Assembly (NCBI GenBank): GCA_947627805.1
Contig: CANQXB010000029.1
Location: 1 to 9,616 of the forward strand
From: an uncultured Bacilli bacterium
GTDB taxonomy: Bacteria; Bacillota_I; Bacilli_A; RF39; UBA660
DNA length: 9,616 bases
Direction: 5' to 3'
The notes beneath the pieces are model-generated. The model was given only the letters and a program-made list of their open reading frames with translations. It was not told where the DNA came from and made no database searches. Of the stretch, positions 6,249 through 9,616 are shown piece by piece. Position numbers and translations under genes: made by a program. Each line of letters starts with the position of its first letter. Position 1 is the first letter of the stretch.

Positions 6249-6472
6249 GTAATCATTTAAAAAATTAGTAATATAATATAAGGAAATTATACTTTTTTTG
6301 TATGAAAGAAATATTTGTCAGAAATTAGTAAAAATATATCTTGACAAATTCAATACGGGGGGGGGTATAATAGACACATAGAAAGGAAAGAGGAAAAAAG
6401 ATGAAAAATTTAAAAATGTTTGCAATCGCTGTTATGGCATTTGCTGTAATGGCTATGGGTGTTCATGCTACA
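6249..6472 (+). repeat. Surface-gene 5' cassette, copy 1 (promoter, leader, signal peptide)
   Basis: This 224-bp block is repeated at 8112-8335 with a single difference (A at 6259, G at 8122). It holds 152 bp upstream of the start codon and the first 72 bp of coding sequence, ending just after the predicted signal peptide cleavage site. Within it are a secondary TATAAT (6272-6277), a short ATAC/GTAT hairpin around seven T residues, and the G9 promoter. Confidence 0.97.
6341..6371 (+). promoter_or_regulatory. Surface-gene promoter with G9 tract in the spacer, copy 1
   Basis: TTGACA (6341-6346) and TATAAT (6366-6371) are both perfect but 19 nt apart. The last nine spacer bases (6357-6365) are all G, directly abutting the -10. 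G-runs of this length are otherwise absent from this AT-rich window. Loss of two G residues would give the optimal 17-nt spacer, so slippage would alter promoter strength. ATTTGTCA (6313-6320) and TGACAAAT (6342-6349) form an inverted repeat that overlaps the -35. Phase variation is inferred by analogy with poly-G spacer promoters such as Neisseria porA. Confidence 0.85.
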
Positions 6473-7714
6473 GATTATGAAGCAAAACTTGGATCTGATA
6501 GTTATGAAACATTAAAAGCTGCTATTACAGAAGCTAATAACAAAAAAAGTGGTGAAATTACATTACTTAAAGAAGTAGCTTTAAGTGAAGCACTTACTAT
6601 TAATGAAGATACTAATGTAACTTTAAATCTTAACGGATTTAATATTACAATGAGTTCTAATGGAGCAGTTACAGTTAACGGTACTTTAACTATTAAAGGT
6701 TCTGCAGAAATTACTTCTGATTTAGATGCTTATATGTTTACTGTAGCAGAAGATGCCACTTTAAAAATTGATGGTGTTGATGCTAAAAATGTATTAGAAA
6801 TTTCTAATACTAAGTCATCAGCAGCAACTGCCAAAGGTTTATTTGACGTTAAGGGAAGTCTTGTAGTAGGAGATTATGTTAAAATGACTGCTACAGAATT
6901 ACCACTTGCTAACGTTAGTCATGGTGCTATCTTAGATTTAAGTGGTGAATTTACTGCTAATAAAGGTTTATTTACTTTACCATCAGCAGATCCTGAAGCC
7001 AAAACTGAAGCAGCTGTTATCAATATTAATGGTGGTAAAATTACTGCTACTGAATCATTAAAAGTTGATAAAAAAGTTGTTCTTAATGTAAAAGGTGGAA
7101 CATTAACTGCTACTGCAGGTATTGAATTAGCAGATGGTGTTTTAAATATTTCAGGAGGCACTGTTAAATCTGGAGCTAGTGCTGCTGAAGTAATTAAAGT
7201 TACTGGTGAAGCTAAAACTGCTAAATTAACTATCAGTAATGGAGAAGTAGTATCTGGTAAAAATGATGCACCAGCATTGAATCTTGAAAACCGTGAAGCA
7301 ACTTATGCTTTAACTGGTGGAAAAGTAACTGGAGGTAAGAAAGCTGATGGAGCTATTAAACTTAGTGATACTTTCTTAGAAGAAGATGAGGATGGAAAAA
7401 TCACTCCAGAAGCATTTATAACTGGTGGAACTTATTCACCTGCAGTTGTTGGAGATACTAAAGTTGGTCAAGGTGTAAGAGATGCTGAAAAAGTTGTTGA
7501 AGCAATTGTTAGTGGAACAACTTCTAAAGATGAGGCTGGAAACACAGTAGTGGGAACTACTGCACAAGAACCAGAACAACAAAATCCTGAAGATCCTGGA
7601 GATACAACAATTCCTCCAGTACCACAAACTAACGATAATATCTTAGTTTATGCTGGTCTTGGACTAGTAAGTCTTGCATCTGTTGCTTTCACAGCAAAAA
7701 AAAGAGAAGACTAA
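6401..7714 (+). CDS. Secreted, cell-wall-sorted beta-repeat surface protein (paralogue 1)
   Basis: The 437-residue protein starts with a signal peptide (1-23, cleavage predicted after VHA). A conserved block follows at about 35-82 (YETLKAAITEA... ITLLKEV... LNLNGFNIT), then short strand-rich repeats through about 320, for example LNVKGGTLTA, LNISGGTVKS, LTISNGEVVS and YALTGGKVTG, spaced roughly 22-24 residues apart. This pattern suggests a right-handed beta-helix such as those in adhesins of gut Firmicutes. A Pro/Glu-rich stretch (389-407) leads to VPQTN (407-411), a hydrophobic segment (413-430) and KKRED, which is a cell-wall sorting signal with N in place of the usual G of LPXTG. Ser, Thr and Ala are abundant and there is no cysteine. 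The ribosome binding site is GAGG (6390-6393). No ligand is known. Expression is probably controlled by the G9 promoter. Confidence 0.88.
   Translation: MKNLKMFAIAVMAFAVMAMGVHATDYEAKLGSDSYETLKAAITEANNKKSGEITLLKEVALSEALTINEDTNVTLNLNGFNITMSSNGAVTVNGTLTIKGSAEITSDLDAYMFTVAEDATLKIDGVDAKNVLEISNTKSSAATAKGLFDVKGSLVVGDYVKMTATELPLANVSHGAILDLSGEFTANKGLFTLPSADPEAKTEAAVININGGKITATESLKVDKKVVLNVKGGTLTATAGIELADGVLNISGGTVKSGASAAEVIKVTGEAKTAKLTISNGEVVSGKNDAPALNLENREATYALTGGKVTGGKKADGAIKLSDTFLEEDEDGKITPEAFITGGTYSPAVVGDTKVGQGVRDAEKVVEAIVSGTTSKDEAGNTVVGTTAQEPEQQNPEDPGDTTIPPVPQTNDNILVYAGLGLVSLASVAFTAKKRED
7595..7630 (+). repeat. Surface-gene 3' module, copy 1
   Basis: These 36 bp are identical to 9581-9616 in the second surface gene and encode PGDTTIPPVPQT, the wall-spanning linker and the beginning of the sorting motif. 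The sequence immediately before it differs. The second copy is cut by the window edge, so the true repeat may be longer. Confidence 0.95.
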
Positions 7715-7753
7715 TTAAAATAAGTTACTAAATTTGTTATAAATTGTTATATA

Positions 7754-7841
7754 GAAATTTAGGGACTCGCAAACACCCTAAAATTCATTCTCACAAACCT
7801 TTCCACAAAACTTGTGGTAATTGTTAAACAATTATTAACAA
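7754..7841 (+). other. Structured 3' untranslated region of surface gene 1
   Basis: Three consecutive hairpins lie between the stop codon and the terminator. An 11-bp stem with one mismatch joins 7754-7764 to 7776-7786. CCACAA (7803-7808) pairs with TTGTGG (7812-7817). TTGTTAA (7821-7827) pairs with TTAACAA (7835-7841). None has a T-tract. They may protect the mRNA 3' end; I see no reading frame here. Confidence 0.5.
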
Positions 7842-7857
7842 ATTAGTATAAATTAAA

Positions 7858-7886
7858 AACATATTACTTCGGTAGTATGTTTTTTT
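7858..7886 (+). terminator. Intrinsic terminator of surface gene 1
   Basis: AACATATTAC (7858-7867) pairs with GTAGTATGTT (7872-7881), ten base pairs with one T-G pair, closed by the very stable C(TTCG)G tetraloop and followed by seven T residues to 7886. Confidence 0.92.
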
Positions 7887-7887
7887 G

Positions 7888-7896
7888 TGGTATAAT
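7888..7896 (+). promoter_or_regulatory. Extended -10 promoter of the 56-residue gene
   Basis: TGGTATAAT (7888-7896) is an extended -10 element of the same form as that at 3427-3435. It starts one base after the T-tract of the preceding terminator. No good -35 exists because that region is terminator stem, as expected for an extended -10 promoter. Confidence 0.7.
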
Positions 7897-7920
7897 CTTA
7901 ATAGAAGAGGTGGTTTTGTA

Positions 7921-8091
7921 ATGAATTGGTTGAAAAGAATATTGCAAATTAAAAAAGGGACTGACATTGAGAATGAGGCTGAATTGGAGCCAATAAAATG
8001 GGTAAGGAAGGACCCAAACAAGATAGATAAAGATATGCCAACTTGGTTAGTGAGATTTTTAGAAAAAAATGAAAGAGATAATAAAATATAA
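7921..8091 (+). CDS. Small protein of unknown function (56 residues)
   Basis: I do not recognise this protein. It has a basic amphipathic N-terminal segment (MNWLKRILQIKK), an acidic middle (ENEAELEP), then IKWVRKDPN and DMPTWLVRFLEKNERDNK, which is hydrophilic and probably cytoplasmic or membrane-associated; no helix is long enough to span a membrane. The ATG at 7921 has a strong ribosome binding site (AGAGGTGG, 7906-7913) at seven nucleotides; an ATG at 7885 overlaps the promoter and is rejected. It has its own promoter and terminator, so it is transcribed independently of the two surface genes that flank it on the same strand. That complete set of signals argues strongly that it is a real gene rather than a chance frame. 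Confidence 0.75.
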   Translation: MNWLKRILQIKKGTDIENEAELEPIKWVRKDPNKIDKDMPTWLVRFLEKNERDNKI

Positions 8092-8106
8092 AGCTATCTC
8101 TTTTTT
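8072..8106 (+). terminator. Intrinsic terminator of the 56-residue gene
   Basis: AAAGAGATA (8072-8080) pairs with TATCTCTTT (8095-8103) around a 14-nt loop that includes the TAA stop (8089-8091). T residues continue to 8106. Confidence 0.8.
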
Positions 8107-8111
8107 AATGG

Positions 8112-8335
8112 GTAATCATTTGAAAAATTAGTAATATAATATAAGGAAATTATACTTTTTTTGTATGAAAGAAATATTTGTCAGAAATTAGTAAAAATAT
8201 ATCTTGACAAATTCAATACGGGGGGGGGTATAATAGACACATAGAAAGGAAAGAGGAAAAAAGATGAAAAATTTAAAAATGTTTGCAATCGCTGTTATGG
8301 CATTTGCTGTAATGGCTATGGGTGTTCATGCTACA
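8112..8335 (+). repeat. Surface-gene 5' cassette, copy 2
   Basis: This is the second copy of the block at 6249-6472, offset by 1863 bp, with one difference at 8122. The left boundary falls just after the terminator of the 56-residue gene and the right boundary just after the signal peptide, so exactly the expression and secretion module is shared. Confidence 0.97.
8204..8234 (+). promoter_or_regulatory. Surface-gene promoter with G9 tract in the spacer, copy 2
   Basis: TTGACA (8204-8209), a nine-G run (8220-8228) and TATAAT (8229-8234) are identical to copy 1, including the 19-nt spacer. Both genes are therefore in the same predicted spacer state in this assembly. Confidence 0.85.
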
Positions 8336-9616
8336 ACTGGTGATTATCAAGGTGCAACTTGTTCATCTAGTTGTCATGCAGTTATTAATGGCACTCATCA
8401 ATATACAACTTTTGCTGCTGCTTTAAAAGATGCTCAAGATGGAGACACTATTACATTATTAGCAGCTGATACAGTTAGTGCTGCATTAACTGGTATTCAA
8501 GGAGAAAGTGCTGTAAATCCAATTAAGAAAAATATTACAGTTAATGTAAATAAATTTAAATTAGATTTAGCTACTTACCCATTATATGTTGGAGAAAATG
8601 GTTCTTTAACTATAACTGGCACTAAGGATGGAGAAGTTACATCTCAAGCAACTGCTGATGCTATTCTTGTTGCTGATGGTGGTTCTTTAACAATTAAAGG
8701 TGCTTTAAAAGTAAATAATACTGCGAGAGATTTAGTAAATGTCAATGATGGTAAAGTTACTGTTAGTGATGGAGCTACATTAAGTGCAGTTGCTAGTACT
8801 GGTAAAATTGTTGAAATTGGTGCTGATGGAGCTACTGTTAGTTTAAATGCTAAAGTAGGAACTAAAACTTCAAGATTCAGCGGAAAAGTAGTTGATACAT
8901 CTGCAGTTGTAGATGAAACAGCTACAATTACATTTGAAGGTGGAGAATATTATACTTCTGCTAGAATTGTTGATGTTGCCGCTGCTAATGAAGATGCTGT
9001 TGTAACTATTAATAATGGTACTTATGATGTAACTGGAGCATTTGCTTTCTCAATTGCTAATGGTTCATTAGTAGTTAAAGGTGGAGTCATTACTAGTGAT
9101 GATGCTGCTATTAATGTAGAAGGCGGAGATGTATTAGTTAGTGCAGGTACTTTAAAATGTACTGGAAATCATGCAGTTATAAATACTCAAGGTAGTGGTG
9201 AAGGTTCTCTAGAAATTACTGGTGGACAATTTACACTTACTAAAGCTTCTCAATATAGTCCATTATACTTTGGAAATGGTGAATTAACATATGCTATTTC
9301 TGGTGGTGATTTTGCTGCTGGTAAAAAGGACGTTCCTGCTGTATTTGTTACTGATACTTTATTAACAGGATTAGATGAAAATGGTCTTGCTGATCATTTC
9401 AAAGGAATGTTAACTGGTGGTAAATACCTATATTCAATAATTGGTGGAACTGCTGATGGTGAATATTCATCTGCTGTTGTTACTAAATACGTAGTTGGTG
9501 AAGGTCTAGAAGTTAGAACTGAAGGCGACTATAAAGTAATAGGAACTGGTACTCCAGCTGATGAACCAGGAACAACTGAACCTGGAGATACAACAATTCC
9601 TCCAGTACCACAAACT
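8264..9616 (+). CDS. Secreted, cell-wall-sorted beta-repeat surface protein (paralogue 2, 3' end outside window)
   Basis: This frame stays open for 451 codons to the window edge. The first 24 residues are identical to paralogue 1 (signal peptide ending VHA). The mature part differs: CSSSC at 33-37, then HQYTTFAAALKDA and DTITLLAAD, which match the conserved block after the signal peptide in paralogue 1. Gly/Thr/Val-rich strand repeats follow (GSLTIKGALKV, VTINNGTYDV, GSLVVKGGVI, LEITGGQFTL), again suggesting a beta-helix. The last residues are PGDTTIPPVPQT, identical to paralogue 1, and the window ends one codon short of the expected N of the sorting motif. A hydrophobic anchor and basic tail should follow outside. 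The cysteine pair, absent from paralogue 1, may form a disulfide. The ligand is unknown. The frame contains no frameshift or stop. Confidence 0.87.
   Translation, partial: MKNLKMFAIAVMAFAVMAMGVHATTGDYQGATCSSSCHAVINGTHQYTTFAAALKDAQDGDTITLLAADTVSAALTGIQGESAVNPIKKNITVNVNKFKLDLATYPLYVGENGSLTITGTKDGEVTSQATADAILVADGGSLTIKGALKVNNTARDLVNVNDGKVTVSDGATLSAVASTGKIVEIGADGATVSLNAKVGTKTSRFSGKVVDTSAVVDETATITFEGGEYYTSARIVDVAAANEDAVVTINNGTYDVTGAFAFSIANGSLVVKGGVITSDDAAINVEGGDVLVSAGTLKCTGNHAVINTQGSGEGSLEITGGQFTLTKASQYSPLYFGNGELTYAISGGDFAAGKKDVPAVFVTDTLLTGLDENGLADHFKGMLTGGKYLYSIIGGTADGEYSSAVVTKYVVGEGLEVRTEGDYKVIGTGTPADEPGTTEPGDTTIPPVPQT
9581..9616 (+). repeat. Surface-gene 3' module, copy 2 (reaches window edge)
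   Basis: It is identical over all 36 bp to 7595-7630 and is cut off by the end of the window, so its full length cannot be judged. Confidence 0.93.

Noticed and set aside
6272..6277. Second promoter inside the surface-gene cassette (TATAAT)
   Set aside because: No acceptable -35 box lies 16-19 nt upstream and such hexamers are common in AT-rich DNA.
6919..7161. Minus-strand open frame of 80 codons inside surface gene 1
   Set aside because: It is a shadow of the repetitive, stop-poor coding sequence on the + strand and has no start signals.
7436..7627. Minus-strand open frame of 63 codons inside surface gene 1
   Set aside because: Same reason: antisense to a gene supported by signal peptide and sorting signal, with cysteine- and serine-rich nonsense composition.
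7885..7920. Upstream ATG extending the 56-residue protein by 12 residues
   Set aside because: The extension overlaps the extended -10 promoter and has no ribosome binding site, while ATG 7921 has AGAGGTGG at good spacing.
7824..8021. Minus-strand open frame of 65 codons over the terminator and the 56-residue gene
   Set aside because: It runs through a strong terminator and promoter of the opposite strand and lacks its own signals.
1..9616. CRISPR array, tRNA or rRNA genes, transposase
   Set aside because: No regularly spaced repeats, cloverleaf sequence, rRNA-like segment or transposase-like protein was seen.

Overview
The window comes from an AT-rich, low-GC Gram-positive-type bacterium, most likely a gut-associated member of the Bacilli/Mollicutes-like lineages. 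The evidence is the strong A/T bias at third codon positions, Shine-Dalgarno sites matching GGAGG or GGTGAT, sigma-A-type promoters (TTGACA/TATAAT), U-tailed hairpin terminators, the rpsP-khpA pair, an LtaS-type membrane phosphoglycerol transferase, and signal peptide / C-terminal sorting signal surface proteins. All visible tryptophans are TGG and no gene contains an in-frame TGA, so the standard bacterial code fits and the UGA=Trp mycoplasma code is not indicated. The lineage call is inference.

Positions 1-641 hold a short housekeeping operon, rpsP (ribosomal protein S16) and khpA (KH-domain RNA-binding protein), with a promoter in front and a terminator that overlaps the khpA stop. Positions 680-869 carry a perfect promoter and a roughly 150-nt structured RNA that ends in a terminator-like hairpin just before the next gene. 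Positions 885-3379 are an operon of two genes. The first encodes an all-trans polyprenyl diphosphate synthase with an unusual N-terminal domain that looks like a degenerate IspH. The second encodes a single-pass membrane protein of unknown role. Positions 3406-5443 form a separate unit encoding an LtaS-like membrane phosphoglycerol transferase.

From about 5444 on the region becomes accessory. It starts with an orphan gene whose C-terminal half resembles domains of phage and conjugative-element polyvalent proteins, with different isoleucine codon use and a large inverted repeat over its stop codon. Two paralogous secreted surface-protein genes follow (6401-7714 and 8264 to beyond the window), separated by a 56-codon gene with its own promoter and terminator.

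The two surface genes are the most striking part. They share a 224-bp block with one mismatch that covers promoter, 5' leader and signal peptide, and a 36-bp identical C-terminal segment, while the mature domains between these blocks have diverged widely. Each promoter has a run of nine G residues between -35 and -10, which lengthens the spacer to 19 nt. This looks like a phase-variable promoter in which G-tract slippage tunes the spacer, combined with modular ends that could recombine. The sequence shows the tract and the repeats; ON/OFF switching itself is inferred.
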